Assembly: GCA_947377595.1 (NCBI GenBank)
Contig: CANCGK010000012.1
Location: 1-15,744, forward strand
Origin: a bacterium
GTDB taxonomy: Bacteria > Babelota > Babeliae > Babelales > Chromulinivoraceae
DNA length: 15,744 nt
Direction of reading: 5' to 3'
In this document: positions 1 through 10,400 of the stretch, piece after piece
How the letters are laid out: every line of letters begins with the position of its first letter
Position numbering within the stretch: the stretch's first letter is position 1
Translations under genes and position numbers: made by a program
Notes under the pieces: model-generated
Told to the model about the DNA's origin: nothing
The model's input: the letters and a program-made list of their open reading frames with translations, nothing else
Database searches by the model: none

Positions 1-309
1 GATAGTGCAGCAGATGACACAATGCTGATTGTACGAATAACATCAGATGGTTATATTGATACAACTTTTAATAGTCAAAGTATGACACCTGGTTTGGTGA
101 CCATAAAAGTTGGAAATCGTGCCGATGTATATAATGCCCGTATTGCAACAGATGCTTGTATTCAATCAAGTACAGGAAATATTATTCTTTCTGGGTATGA
201 AGAACTTATAGCACATGACGCAATGCCTATGGTCATGCGTATTGTCGGTCAATCTGGAACAACTGAAATGAAAGCATCTACACAAATTGGTTTATATCCT
301 GGCATGCTT
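1..309 (+). repeat. Propeller block 0, last part only
   Basis: This stretch holds the end of a sixth unit and a full seventh unit of a block that starts before the window. Its seventh unit (IDTTFNSQSMTPG, then GNIILSGYE) resembles the seventh unit of the final block at 7231-7374 (LDVTFNQGQTPG, then GRILLVGAQ). Unlike that final block, it continues into the closing strand VMRIVGQSG at 232-258. It shows that the protein has at least one more block upstream. Confidence 0.7.
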
Positions 310-3300
310 GATACTTCATTTAGTAATAATGGTTCTATGCCTTTAGATAATTTAGTATCGACAGGTAATGCACAAGTTATTTATGCATATCGTTCTACCG
401 ATGTCAATCAAGGGAAAATTTTAGTAGGAATCGATACGGGATCTTCTATTAAAATAGCAAGAATGAATGCTTTAAGCATGTCGTTAGATAAATCTTTTGG
501 GACAAAAGGTATCATGACTCTTACAGGAGTTACAGGGTTGAATCATATTTCTTTAGATGCAAAAAGTAATATTTTAATTGCAGGTGCATGTGCAGGACAA
601 GGATGGCTGACAAGGCTTAATGCATCAGGATCAGTTGATGTCATTGCAAGCGTGCCAAAAAATATTGCAGCTATTAATCATGTCTATCAACAAAAATCTG
701 GACGTTATATTGCCGCATGTAATGATACGAATGGCAATGGAGTGATTGTAGCATGGCAAGATAGTTTGACTGGATCAAATTCGAGTTTAATGATTGATTC
801 AACTTTTAATCCACTAGGTACAAATCCTGGACAATGTATGATCAGTACGACTGGTGCATATAATCTAGCGATTAATTGCGATGATACGATTCTGGTAGCT
901 TATGCAGCAAATACGATAAAAATTGCTCAAATTTTAGCAAATGGAATTGGCCTTGTTCCTACTTTTGGAAATCATGGGATTATTACAACGAATATTATTC
1001 CAAAAAATTCATCAGAAATTCGCCTGATGATTGACAGTAAATATAATATTATTCTTGTTTCTTCTGGATATACACAAAATCAAAATGGTCTATCAAGCGC
1101 TATGGTGCTTAATGTTGCGCGTTATACATCAACGGGTCAAGTTGATGTTGGTTTTAATGGCAATGGATCAACTCAAATTATTTCTCAAGTTGGATCTGCA
1201 GGTGTGACATTAGCTGATTGTATAGTGACTCATGAAGTTATGGGTAAAGATAAAATCATTGTACTTGGCTATAACAGTGGTGGTGCAAATGGCCCTATGT
1301 TTGCAGTCCGATTAGCGGGTAATGGGTCGCTGGATGCGACATGGAATCCTGCACCTCAAGCACCAGATGTTCCAGGAGTTTTAACTTACGCTGTCGATAT
1401 GGCTGCAAGTATGACAAGTGGTTCGATAGGTATTGATGGAGCTATTTATTGTGTTGGTTCTACTGCAAATCATGTGCCGTTAGTTATGCGTATTGTTGGT
1501 GATAGTTATATTACGCAAACAGAACAACAACCCTTTGAAGTTGCTGCAGGGCAATTGGATACAACGATTGCATCTACAGGTGCATTAAATCTTAATGCAG
1601 TTTTAGGAGTAAATATTGGGACTCCAAGTAAATTGTATATCTACCCACAACAAGGATCATTGATTGCATCAAATTCCAATGGTTTTACCTATATTACGAA
1701 AAGAACAGCAGCTGGCAATTTAGATTTTTCTTTTAATGGTACGGGCATAGTAACTATTGGCAATGCTGCATTAGTGACTGATATGTATGTTGCAAATGGC
1801 ATCAATGATGATGGATCAATCTATCTTGTAGGTATGAATAATGGAAATATTTGGGCTGCAAAAGTAACTCTTGCAGGTGCGGTTACAGTATTTGCTGTGC
1901 CAAATACCGTAGGAATGATTTCAGTTTGCGCAATTAGAAAAACAAGTAACGGTAGATTATTACTTGCAGGTCAAACAAATTCATCAGGAGTGATTGTTGC
2001 CTATACAAGCAATGGGGCATCTTTAGATACCTCATTTGCAGTTGGCCTTGGTTATTATGCAACAGGTGTGCCTACAAATCTAAATAATTTAGAAATAGAT
2101 CAATATGATAGAATATACGTTGCTTATAAAAACAGTATCGATACGAGTGTTAAAATTGTAAGGATTGCAGCAAATGGTTCTAGTCTTGATACAACTTTTA
2201 CTCCAGGTATTATAACGCCAACATTTGGATTATCAGCATCACAAATTAAATTAAATCTTGATATCGCAAATCAACAAGTTGTCGTTGCCGTTCAAGATGG
2301 TATTGGATCAGGAAATATACTCAAAGTTGCTCGATTTAATCTAAAAAATGGAATACCAACAGGATCTGTTGCAACGATATCAATACCATCAAATGTTTTA
2401 CAATTATCTCATGTATGTCTTGATACTTTACAAAATATCTATGTTATTGGTTATAATTCAACAAATAATTATAGTTTAGTTGCTCGTATTAACTCATTAA
2501 ATAGTTCATTTATTGGCCTTGATGCAACATATGGAATGGCAGGTATTGCACATGTTTCGGCTATGCCATTAACGTCAGTGATTGCTGGTGCGCTCGATCA
2601 AGATCGTAGAATATATTTATTAGGCTGCAATAATACTTATAATGCATATATGGCAAGACTTTTTGGTGATATGTATGTACAACAAGTATGTACGATGAGC
2701 AATAAAGCAATTTCTGGTGCTATTGATTTAACTCTTGATCCAAATGATATAGCTGTTGATGGTGGAATTTCATTATCTGGTCTAACTAATTGGTCTATAC
2801 TTGCAGGTTATGTAGGTAAAGCGATTCAATCAAATAGTGATGGATCATCGTATATTGCTTTTGGTAATGGAGTAAACGTTATCATTGGTAAAGTAACTGC
2901 TGATATGACTCCAGTCAATTCGTTTGGATTCAATGGTTTGACTGCAGTACAATCAATGAGTAATGTTAGCAGCTTGATAGTTGACTCTAGAGGAAGAGTG
3001 GTAGTTGTAGGAACGCAAAATGGTTCTCAAAAAATTGTGCGATTTGCGAGTAATGGAACTGTTGATGTTATTTTTGCAAATGCTGTTGTCTCAACCAGTG
3101 GAACAGCAATTGGAGAACAAACTTCCGGACGTGTCATTGTTAGTGGTCAAATTGGGTCATTAGGTGCACTGTATGCTTATCAAAATTCTGGTGCAACTTT
3201 TGATACATCATTCGGCTTGGCATCATCTCAAGGTTATTATACAACGGGTGTTAATACTCAAATTGATGATTTTGTCATAGATAATAATGATAATATTTAT

Positions 3301-6300
3301 TTTGTTTATCGTAATAATGCAAAACATGTATGTCTTGGTAAGTTAATGGCAAATGGTTCTGGATTGGTATCATCTTTTCATAATGGAGTGATTATCGATA
3401 CGGGTATAATTGCAGCAGTAGCACAACCTGCGCATATTGCTATTAATAATATGGGTAATATTTTAATTGCAGCAACAACATTGTCGAGCGTTCAAACATG
3501 TTTATATAATGGAGCAACTGGAGCTATTATTTCATCACCTCAAGTTATTATAGGAACAGGCTCACCTGTGGTAACAAAAGTTGTAGGAGTCGGATCTGAT
3601 TTTATTGGCAGTGCTTATACTGTTAATAATACGATGATAGCATATAAAATTTCGGGTTTAACAGGTTCGCTTGATACTAATTTTGGGTTGCTTTTTAATG
3701 GCTTAAGTTATTGTGATCCAAATAATGCATTAGCTGTTTACGCAATGGCTGTACAACAAGATGGCAAGATTGTTATGGTTGGAACTCAGGGAATAGCTCC
3801 TGTTTTATTACGATTATATGGTTGTCCTTATCTGCCGCAGTATGCTCAAATGCCAGGCAGATATCCTGCTGGAGGACTTGATATAACATTAAATCCATCG
3901 ATGTCTGGAGTTTTTTCTCTCAATGGATCTGTATTTTCTGGTTATATAATCAAGCGTTTATATATTTATCCAAATGGAAGTATCTTATTAGCCTGTGATA
4001 ATGGAAGTAATTCGATGCTTATCAGAGTATTAAAAGATTTTAGCTTAGATACAAGCAATTTTAACGCTCCTTATGGATATAGTATGATATCTGGTCAATC
4101 GCAGGTTGATGGATTGAGTGTTAATCAAAATGGGTCAATTTTTGTGGTTGGTAGTTCTGGTAATGGTTGGATGGCAGGATACAATCAAAATGGAGCAAGT
4201 TTATCTGGCTGGTTGAATCCAATTGTTCAATCGCAAGGCGCTTTTCAAATTGCTCAGCAAAGTTCTAGTCGATTAATTGTTGCAGGCAGTGGGTCATTGT
4301 CTGGATATACTTTAAATGGTTCTTTAGATAGTCAATTTGCAGGTGGAACTGGTATTGTTACTCTTAATAATATAAATCCAGTAGCAACTATGTTTATTAA
4401 TAATTTAGATCAAATTTTTATAGCATCTGTCAATTCTGGATCGAGTGTCTTGCAGTCCATGAGTGCAGATGGAGGAATTATAACATCTTTAAATTCTGGG
4501 ACGCCAATTTCTGGTATTACAGGAAATCAACTGAAAATTGCGCAAGATGTTAATGGTAACATTATTCTTGCCGCTGCTACAACAACAGGATTTACGATTC
4601 GTCGTTATACAAGTTCTGGTAACAATAGTAGTGTTAATCCTATTATTATTTCTGCAGGAACAGCAGGTACATCTCGTTTAGCAAACATGTATACGACGTC
4701 GGATGGTAAAATTGTACTTGTTGGTTACGAAACAATGACGGGTAATATTATTGTAGCACGAATTAATCAAGATTTTACATGTGATAGTTTATTTAATGCA
4801 GGAGCTCCAGCTTGTATCAATATTGCTGGTATGAATCTTGTATATGATGCGTCGATTGATATTGATGGACGTATCATTATTGCAGGTGCAAATAATCTCA
4901 ATCAAATGCCATCATTCATTCGTGTCTATGGCGATGATTATGTAGCATCGACATTGCAAGCTCCAAGTTTAGGAGTGCCAGGAGTTTTAGATATGACATT
5001 TGGACTAGCGGGATCTATGACAATTTCTGCATTAGGTTCAGGAGCTTTAAATTTAACGAAAGCACAAGCAATAGTTCCATTGCCTGATGGAGGTAACTAT
5101 GTTGCCCTTAATAATGGAACAAGTTCTAGCCAATTAATTTATATGACTGCTGAAAATAAATTAAATAGTTCTTTTGGTATTGCAGGTTTTGCAACTCCTA
5201 CAGTTGATGGTGTTAACTTTATGACAACAAATGGAGCAGGTAATATGATGCTTGTCGGTACATCTGCTCAAGGGTATGGATGGTTAAGTCGTTATTGTCA
5301 TGATAATTCTGGTCAATTAGATACAAATTTTAATGGCACAGGAACTGTTTTATTTGGGCAAGGCACAACGGCTCGAATGGTTGCAGAACAAACATTAGCC
5401 CGTATTATTGTTGTAGGTCAAGATTCATATGGAAATGGTGTTATACAAGCATTAACTAACCTTGGAGTTGTTGACGAAACATTTAATGCCAATGGTACTC
5501 CAGGATTTTATAATACAGGCATAACAACAGAAATATATGCTATGGCGATTGATCAATTTGATAGAATTATTTGCGCTTATAAAAATGGATCAGCTATAGA
5601 TATCGTTCGATTACATGCCCATGGCGTTGTTGATAAATCTTTTGGAGTTGCGGGTATTATATCGGGAGCGATTGTATATGCAGATAGTGTAGCTCAAGTA
5701 AAATTAGTGATGAATGCGGCAGGAAATATTGTTGTTGCAGCTCATACCACACTTAATAATATCGAACGTATTTCGATAAAAGCATATGATAATTTATCTG
5801 CAGCATCAGGCAATGGTTCACTGGTGAACACTCAATATGATATGACAGGATTAAAAAATCCAGTCTTACAACAATTAATAGCAACTCAAGATGGTAAAAT
5901 TATTGTTCTTGGCAACCAATCTGGCACAAATCCGATGTGGGTAGCTCGATTGAATGCTGCTTCATATGGTCAAATGATATTGGATACAACATTTAATGCT
6001 TCTGGTTTAATCGAAGGAATCTGTACTTATGCTGGTTCTGGTGTGACAAATCATATCTATAATTCATTAGCTGTGCATAATGATGGACGAATGGTTATTG
6101 TCGGAAATGAAGATTATAATCCAACTATGATTCGTATCTACAATACTGCCTACATTTCATCAAATATACAGGCTCCAAATGCAAAGCCAGTTGGAACCAA
6201 TGATCTGACTTTAGGTTGGACAGGTAATACTGGTGTTACATTCTTTGCAACACCATCGGGCAATGGAGCTGTTCCTCAAATTGCAAAAGCTATTTCTTTA

Positions 6301-7377
6301 CAAGATGATAATAATATTTTAGTTGCACTCGATGGACAAGTATCAGGATCAAATGATAATTATATGTTCTTGAATATGTTTGATGTCAGTGGTTTGCCAA
6401 ATCAAAATTTTGGCACAGCTGGTAAAATCATGGTTCCTCATAATTATCAAAATGAATACATTAATGATATGTATAGTTTTACAACAGCAACAGGAATTAA
6501 TAAGGCCTTGTTGGTTGGGTACGGAATTAATCCTACACTTAATGCATCAGGATCACTGATCATGCAATATAATACATCATCGCAATCTATTGATAGTAGT
6601 TTTGGAGGATTCAATGGAAATCCTGCGGGAATTGTTTTTGGTGATGCATTATCATGTAATAGTTTGGCTAGACAATCTATGGGAAGAATTATTGTTGCAG
6701 GATCTGGATTAGATGGACACGATATTTTACTTGGTTATACGCCTACAGGATTGTTAGATGATAGTTTTGGATCTGGAGGATGTTTAACTCGTGGTACAAA
6801 TCCTTTATATGCACATGTTATAGATGAAAATAACTGTATTGTTATTGCATACAATGATGGAAATAATAATGTTGCAGTTGCAAGAATTTTAGCAAATGGA
6901 TCTGGTCTTGATACCTCATTTGGTAGCAATGGATTAGTCAGTGCAATGATTTCTGGAGTCAATGGCAATAACAGTATGCGCATAGGTTTGGATAGTCAGA
7001 GTAATATTATTGTCGCAGCTGTGAATAATGCTGGAACAAATTGTGTTGTGTATAGATATAGACCAGATGGAACGTTGCAAACATCTTTGACTTTATTGAG
7101 TCATGATTTAGGAACTCTTACAAGCTTTACTTTATCAAAATTATTGATCGATGTTCATGGTAAAATTATTATTGTTGGTAATGATACTAATAATAGTCAA
7201 AATAAAGTCATTATTGCGCGTACTGCAATAGATTTATCAGGTCTTGATGTTACATTTAACCAAGGTCAAACTCCTGGCTACATAGCATATACTGTTGGTA
7301 CAAGCTTGCATCAATCTGTTCAAGATGGATTAATACATCCAGATGGACGTATATTACTTGTAGGTGCTCAAGGTTAA
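1..7377 (+). CDS. Giant delta-60-repeat protein, predicted chain of seven-bladed beta-propellers (5' end outside window)
   Basis: The frame is open from base 1, and the first residues (DSAADDTMLIVRITSDG) already lie inside a repeat, so the true start is upstream; the ATG at 22 is internal. At least 2458 residues are encoded before the TAA at 7375. The sequence is built from units of 50-60 residues with the delta-60 pattern (TIGR02608-like): LDTTFG..G near the start, then DxxGKI(I/V)(V/L)(V/A)G, then a short strand ending R(I/L)..(N/D)G. I count exactly seven units per block, with linkers at 232-309, 1480-1554, 2650-2721, 3805-3876, 4915-4986 and 6127-6198. This is what one expects of successive seven-bladed beta-propellers (fold inferred, not proven). 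No catalytic motif, transmembrane segment or C-terminal anchor is visible. The protein ends abruptly at GRILLVGAQG, without the closing linker strand. By analogy with its downstream paralogue it is probably exported, but the N-terminus is not seen. Function unknown; a surface or secreted binding role is inference. Confidence 0.88.
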   Translation, partial: DSAADDTMLIVRITSDGYIDTTFNSQSMTPGLVTIKVGNRADVYNARIATDACIQSSTGNIILSGYEELIAHDAMPMVMRIVGQSGTTEMKASTQIGLYPGMLDTSFSNNGSMPLDNLVSTGNAQVIYAYRSTDVNQGKILVGIDTGSSIKIARMNALSMSLDKSFGTKGIMTLTGVTGLNHISLDAKSNILIAGACAGQGWLTRLNASGSVDVIASVPKNIAAINHVYQQKSGRYIAACNDTNGNGVIVAWQDSLTGSNSSLMIDSTFNPLGTNPGQCMISTTGAYNLAINCDDTILVAYAANTIKIAQILANGIGLVPTFGNHGIITTNIIPKNSSEIRLMIDSKYNIILVSSGYTQNQNGLSSAMVLNVARYTSTGQVDVGFNGNGSTQIISQVGSAGVTLADCIVTHEVMGKDKIIVLGYNSGGANGPMFAVRLAGNGSLDATWNPAPQAPDVPGVLTYAVDMAASMTSGSIGIDGAIYCVGSTANHVPLVMRIVGDSYITQTEQQPFEVAAGQLDTTIASTGALNLNAVLGVNIGTPSKLYIYPQQGSLIASNSNGFTYITKRTAAGNLDFSFNGTGIVTIGNAALVTDMYVANGINDDGSIYLVGMNNGNIWAAKVTLAGAVTVFAVPNTVGMISVCAIRKTSNGRLLLAGQTNSSGVIVAYTSNGASLDTSFAVGLGYYATGVPTNLNNLEIDQYDRIYVAYKNSIDTSVKIVRIAANGSSLDTTFTPGIITPTFGLSASQIKLNLDIANQQVVVAVQDGIGSGNILKVARFNLKNGIPTGSVATISIPSNVLQLSHVCLDTLQNIYVIGYNSTNNYSLVARINSLNSSFIGLDATYGMAGIAHVSAMPLTSVIAGALDQDRRIYLLGCNNTYNAYMARLFGDMYVQQVCTMSNKAISGAIDLTLDPNDIAVDGGISLSGLTNWSILAGYVGKAIQSNSDGSSYIAFGNGVNVIIGKVTADMTPVNSFGFNGLTAVQSMSNVSSLIVDSRGRVVVVGTQNGSQKIVRFASNGTVDVIFANAVVSTSGTAIGEQTSGRVIVSGQIGSLGALYAYQNSGATFDTSFGLASSQGYYTTGVNTQIDDFVIDNNDNIYFVYRNNAKHVCLGKLMANGSGLVSSFHNGVIIDTGIIAAVAQPAHIAINNMGNILIAATTLSSVQTCLYNGATGAIISSPQVIIGTGSPVVTKVVGVGSDFIGSAYTVNNTMIAYKISGLTGSLDTNFGLLFNGLSYCDPNNALAVYAMAVQQDGKIVMVGTQGIAPVLLRLYGCPYLPQYAQMPGRYPAGGLDITLNPSMSGVFSLNGSVFSGYIIKRLYIYPNGSILLACDNGSNSMLIRVLKDFSLDTSNFNAPYGYSMISGQSQVDGLSVNQNGSIFVVGSSGNGWMAGYNQNGASLSGWLNPIVQSQGAFQIAQQSSSRLIVAGSGSLSGYTLNGSLDSQFAGGTGIVTLNNINPVATMFINNLDQIFIASVNSGSSVLQSMSADGGIITSLNSGTPISGITGNQLKIAQDVNGNIILAAATTTGFTIRRYTSSGNNSSVNPIIISAGTAGTSRLANMYTTSDGKIVLVGYETMTGNIIVARINQDFTCDSLFNAGAPACINIAGMNLVYDASIDIDGRIIIAGANNLNQMPSFIRVYGDDYVASTLQAPSLGVPGVLDMTFGLAGSMTISALGSGALNLTKAQAIVPLPDGGNYVALNNGTSSSQLIYMTAENKLNSSFGIAGFATPTVDGVNFMTTNGAGNMMLVGTSAQGYGWLSRYCHDNSGQLDTNFNGTGTVLFGQGTTARMVAEQTLARIIVVGQDSYGNGVIQALTNLGVVDETFNANGTPGFYNTGITTEIYAMAIDQFDRIICAYKNGSAIDIVRLHAHGVVDKSFGVAGIISGAIVYADSVAQVKLVMNAAGNIVVAAHTTLNNIERISIKAYDNLSAASGNGSLVNTQYDMTGLKNPVLQQLIATQDGKIIVLGNQSGTNPMWVARLNAASYGQMILDTTFNASGLIEGICTYAGSGVTNHIYNSLAVHNDGRMVIVGNEDYNPTMIRIYNTAYISSNIQAPNAKPVGTNDLTLGWTGNTGVTFFATPSGNGAVPQIAKAISLQDDNNILVALDGQVSGSNDNYMFLNMFDVSGLPNQNFGTAGKIMVPHNYQNEYINDMYSFTTATGINKALLVGYGINPTLNASGSLIMQYNTSSQSIDSSFGGFNGNPAGIVFGDALSCNSLARQSMGRIIVAGSGLDGHDILLGYTPTGLLDDSFGSGGCLTRGTNPLYAHVIDENNCIVIAYNDGNNNVAVARILANGSGLDTSFGSNGLVSAMISGVNGNNSMRIGLDSQSNIIVAAVNNAGTNCVVYRYRPDGTLQTSLTLLSHDLGTLTSFTLSKLLIDVHGKIIIVGNDTNNSQNKVIIARTAIDLSGLDVTFNQGQTPGYIAYTVGTSLHQSVQDGLIHPDGRILLVGAQG
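310..1554 (+). repeat. Propeller block 1 (seven units, ~415 aa)
   Basis: Units begin at LDTSF, LDKSF, VDVIA, IDSTF, LVPTF, VDVGF and LDATW. Unit 3 carries the blade-3 signature YQQKSGRYIAA and unit 5 the blade-5 type IDSKYNIILVS. The block closes with VMRIVGDSYITQTEQQP. The first block of the downstream paralogue may correspond to this one: both show a PG(V/I)LT element in unit 7. That match is weak. Confidence 0.7.
1555..2721 (+). repeat. Propeller block 2 (seven units, 389 aa)
   Basis: Units begin at LDTTI, LDFSF, VTVFA, LDTSF, LDTTF, PTGSV and LDATY. Blade 3 has RKTSNGRLLLAG and blade 4 has GYYATGV followed by IDQYDRIYVAYKN. The block closes with MARLFGDMYVQQ. I found no clear counterpart in the downstream paralogue. 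Confidence 0.7.
2722..3876 (+). repeat. Propeller block 3 (seven units, 385 aa)
   Basis: Units begin at IDLTL, PVNSF, VDVIF, FDTSF, LVSSF, IISSP and LDTNF. It aligns blade by blade with the block at 8895-10028. Shared landmarks are GEQTSGRVIVSG / AEQQSGTIVGSA in blade 3, FGLASSQGYYTTG / FGLACHDGYFETS in blade 4, INNMGNILIAA / INQDQNILVAA in blade 5 and GSDFIG in blade 6. The closing linker LLRLYGCPYLPQYAQMPGR matches LMKLYGYSSYGEYYKFPGR. Confidence 0.75.
3877..4986 (+). repeat. Propeller block 4 (seven units, 370 aa)
   Basis: This is the shortest block; units begin at LDITL, LDTSN, LSGWL, LDSQF, ITSLN, SSVNP and CDSLF. It aligns with 10029-11216. Shared landmarks are IKRLYIYPNGSILLACDNG / IKRLYKYANGTMLYCADNG in blade 1, LKIAQDVNGNIILAA / IKIVQDVAGNMIIAA in blade 5 and NLVYDASIDIDGRIIIAG / NMVYDATVYLDSRIMIVG in blade 7. 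Confidence 0.75.
4987..6198 (+). repeat. Propeller block 5 (seven units, 404 aa), absent from the paralogue
   Basis: Units begin at LDMTF, LNSSF, LDTNF, VDETF, VDKSF, LVNTQ and LDTTF. All blade signatures are intact (AEQTLARIIVVG in blade 3, IDQFDRIICAYKNG in blade 4, MNAAGNIVVAA in blade 5). No counterpart lies between the third and fourth blocks of the downstream protein. The block is therefore either a loss there or a gain here. Confidence 0.7.
6199..7377 (+). repeat. Propeller block 6, terminal and lacking its closing strand (392 aa)
   Basis: Units begin at NDLTL, PNQNF, IDSSF, LDDSF, LDTSF, LQTSL and LDVTF. It aligns with the terminal block of the paralogue at 11217-12389. Shared landmarks are VALDGQ / IALDGQ, GKIMVPHNYQNEYINDM / GKVEYPHLYQHEYVQDM, and SSFGGFNG / EDFGGFSG. 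The seventh unit stops after GRILLVGAQG. The 24-residue closing strand and linker seen in every internal block are missing. Confidence 0.75.
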
Positions 7378-7414
7378 AGATAGTTGATTTTTATATAAAT
7401 TCATTTTATTGTCT

Positions 7415-7447
7415 GAGGAAGAGAGTGATCACACCTCTTCCTCTTTT
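7415..7447 (+). terminator. Rho-independent terminator after the giant repeat gene
   Basis: A perfect 9-bp stem pairs GAGGAAGAG (7415-7423) with CTCTTCCTC (7435-7443) around an 11-nt loop, and TTTT follows at 7444-7447. The loop contains the palindrome GTGATCAC. It lies 38 bp after the stop codon, so the upstream gene should end here. The next gene then needs its own promoter or readthrough. Confidence 0.85.
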
Positions 7448-7484
7448 AATTAATATGTGTTGTGATTATGTAAAAATTTAGTTC

Positions 7485-10400
7485 ATGAACTTTAAATATT
7501 TTTTTGTATTATTGAGTTTTCTATACATTTTTACTTATACAACCATGATATCTTCATCATCAATTTTTACTCGATTTTATGGAGATTCTTTTATAGGTCA
7601 AGCTGCTCAAATGCCAGAATTTTCAGAGACTCAATACAATCAATATAATATCAATCTTGCTCTTAAACATGCAACACAAAATAATTTTGCAGTGCTAGAA
7701 CCTTGTTATGGTATCAGTAGGGGATTTTTAGAACAAAAAGTAAGATGTATAAAAAAAAATATACAAGGCAATTTAATTTTTGGTATGGATGGAAAAACTG
7801 ATACAAATGATCATAGCAACATGATCCTTGGTTGTATAACATCACAAGGCATGTTTGTTCAAGATTTTGGATCTAGTGGTTTTGTATTGCTTCCTTGTTA
7901 TCAATCAGAAGAATATATATCTGATATCATCCAAGATGTAAGCGGTCGATATATTGTTGCCGGCTATGGTAGCACAGGTTCTATCTTGCGATGTTATGAA
8001 AGTTTTGGTGATGAGTTATGGATTGCAGATAATGGTTTTATAGGTAGCAAAGTTGTGACATTAGGATTGCAAGATACAAGGCGAGTATTAGTTGGTCATC
8101 AAATTACTCCTTATCGAGCGCAGTTAGCGGCATATAATTTAGATGATGGATCTGTTGATGTCACTTTTAATAGCAATTCACATACTCCTGGAGGTATTGA
8201 TGCAGCAGATTTTGGATTGCATCTAGGAATATTACATAATGTGATCATTCTTCAAGATAAAATTGTTATATTGTATACAAATTATGTAACTGGTTGTGTT
8301 GATATTGCTTTTCTTGATTCTTGTGGATCAGGATTAATTACTCCTGCAGATGCTCATTTGGATTGTCATAGTATTATAACAGATGTTTTTTCAGGTGTAG
8401 GCCATTTGTCTTATGTTTATTCTGTTATAGATCATGCATTATCAACAATGATAATTGCGGCTCAATCTGGCCAGAGAATATACTGTGTCAAATATACTAT
8501 CAATTCCTCTGATATTTCTTGTGTTTTTAAATCTACTATGAGTTTGAATACTGATACAATTGTTATCAAAAAAATGGAATATTTGCCAGATGGTTCCATG
8601 ATGTTATGTGGCTATAATCAAAGTTCTTTTCAGCCTATTATTTTTAAAATACAATCCAATGGCCGAATTGATAATAGTTTCATTTTAAGTAATCAAAAAT
8701 TTTTTTTAGCTGATCCAGGAATTCTTACGAATCAATCTGAACATTGTATAAATTTTTATTTTGATACTATATCTGAAGAAATTATAATTGCAGGCTGTAA
8801 GCAGGTATATGATAACTATATTCTTCCTTTGATTATGCCATTGCCATATAATCACGTTCAAACAGATACTATTAATCCTATTACTCCAGAATATTTAGAT
8901 ACGACAGTTTCAGATGATTCTTTGAGTTTTTTGCATGTGACATCTATGCAAGATTGGCAATTAATTGCCGATTATATAATTTATGCTGTGCAGTCTAATA
9001 AAGATGATAGCTTGTATGTTGTTTTTACGAATGGAGCTGAGATTGTTATCGGATTATTAGATAGTTCTTTGCAACCAATCATAACATATGGAGAGAAAGG
9101 TTTATCTTCTTTTGAATCGATGGATTCTATTGAAAGTGTTATGGTTGATCAGCAAAATAGAGTAACTATTGCGGGCAAAGATAGAAAAATCGATAAAATA
9201 GTTCGATATGATAAATATGGACAGGTTGAAAAAATTATTATGCCAAGCGTAGCTCAAGACGTCGTAGTTCTTGCAGAACAACAATCAGGAACGATTGTTG
9301 GATCGGCTTTATTGCAAAAGCAAAATATTATGTATGGTTATCAAAATACAGGCGATACTCTTGTTTCATCTTTTGGATTAGCATGTCATGATGGTTATTT
9401 TGAAACTTCTTGTAATGGTGCGATAAAAGATCTTGTCATTGATCAACAAGATGCAATATATGGGATTTGGCAAGATCATCAACAGTGCATATATTTAGGA
9501 AAAATTATGCCAAATGGATCAAGGTTTGTATCTGATTTTAATTATGGAAAACCTGTAAAAACTGATATCATAGCGCAAGGAAAAATGCATGTTGCTATTA
9601 ATCAAGATCAAAATATTCTTGTTGCTGCTCAAACTGATCAAGGAGTCTCATTCTGCCTTTATGATGGTTTAAGCGGTCAACCATTAGCTGCGATTCAATC
9701 ATTATTTTTTATAGATCATTGTGCTTTAGAAAAAATAGTGGCAACTGGTTCAGATTTTATAGGAATGATCGTTACATCTGATACAACTTTGTTATGTAGA
9801 TTGTTCGGCCAAACAGGATTGTTAGATCCATCTATTATAGATGTTGCATCAAAAATAGAATTTTCTTTATCAGATGCTGCATGTCATTTTAACAATGTAA
9901 CCTTGCAATCAGATGGAAAAATTATTCTATCAGGTAGTTGTAATCAAGCACCATTTTTGATGAAATTGTATGGATATTCAAGTTATGGAGAATATTATAA
10001 ATTTCCGGGTAGAGCCTGCGCAGGAAAAGTTGATACGACATTATTATATTCTAGTCAGATAAAATCATCGATTGTAGATGGTTCTGGTGGTACCTTTAAT
10101 TTTAATAGTTTATCGCAAGGGGTATTTAATCTTGATGGTTATGCTATCAAACGATTATATAAGTATGCGAATGGTACCATGTTATATTGTGCTGATAATG
10201 GCATAAATAGTATGATATTTCGTTTGTTAAGTAATATGTCGCTCGATACCTTAGCTGATGGAGGCAGTGGTTTTAATGAATCACAAACTCCAGGATATAT
10301 AATCTTACCTGGTTGTTGTCATGTGACAAGTTTATATGTTAATGAGCAAGGTATTATTTTTGTAGCAGGAGGATCTACTCAAAATTGGGCTGCTATTTTT

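Noticed and set aside
6735..6983. 82-codon open frame on the minus strand
   Set aside because: It lies wholly inside the terminal propeller block of the giant gene, has no ribosome-binding site and shows no recognisable protein.
7448..7484. TAATAT (7451-7456) as the -10 of the second repeat gene
   Set aside because: The matching -35 position falls inside the terminator stem and has no consensus, so the hexamer alone is not evidence.
9102..9284. 60-codon open frame on the minus strand
   Set aside because: It is a shadow of the second repeat protein; the composition is simply the reverse complement of the repeat codons.
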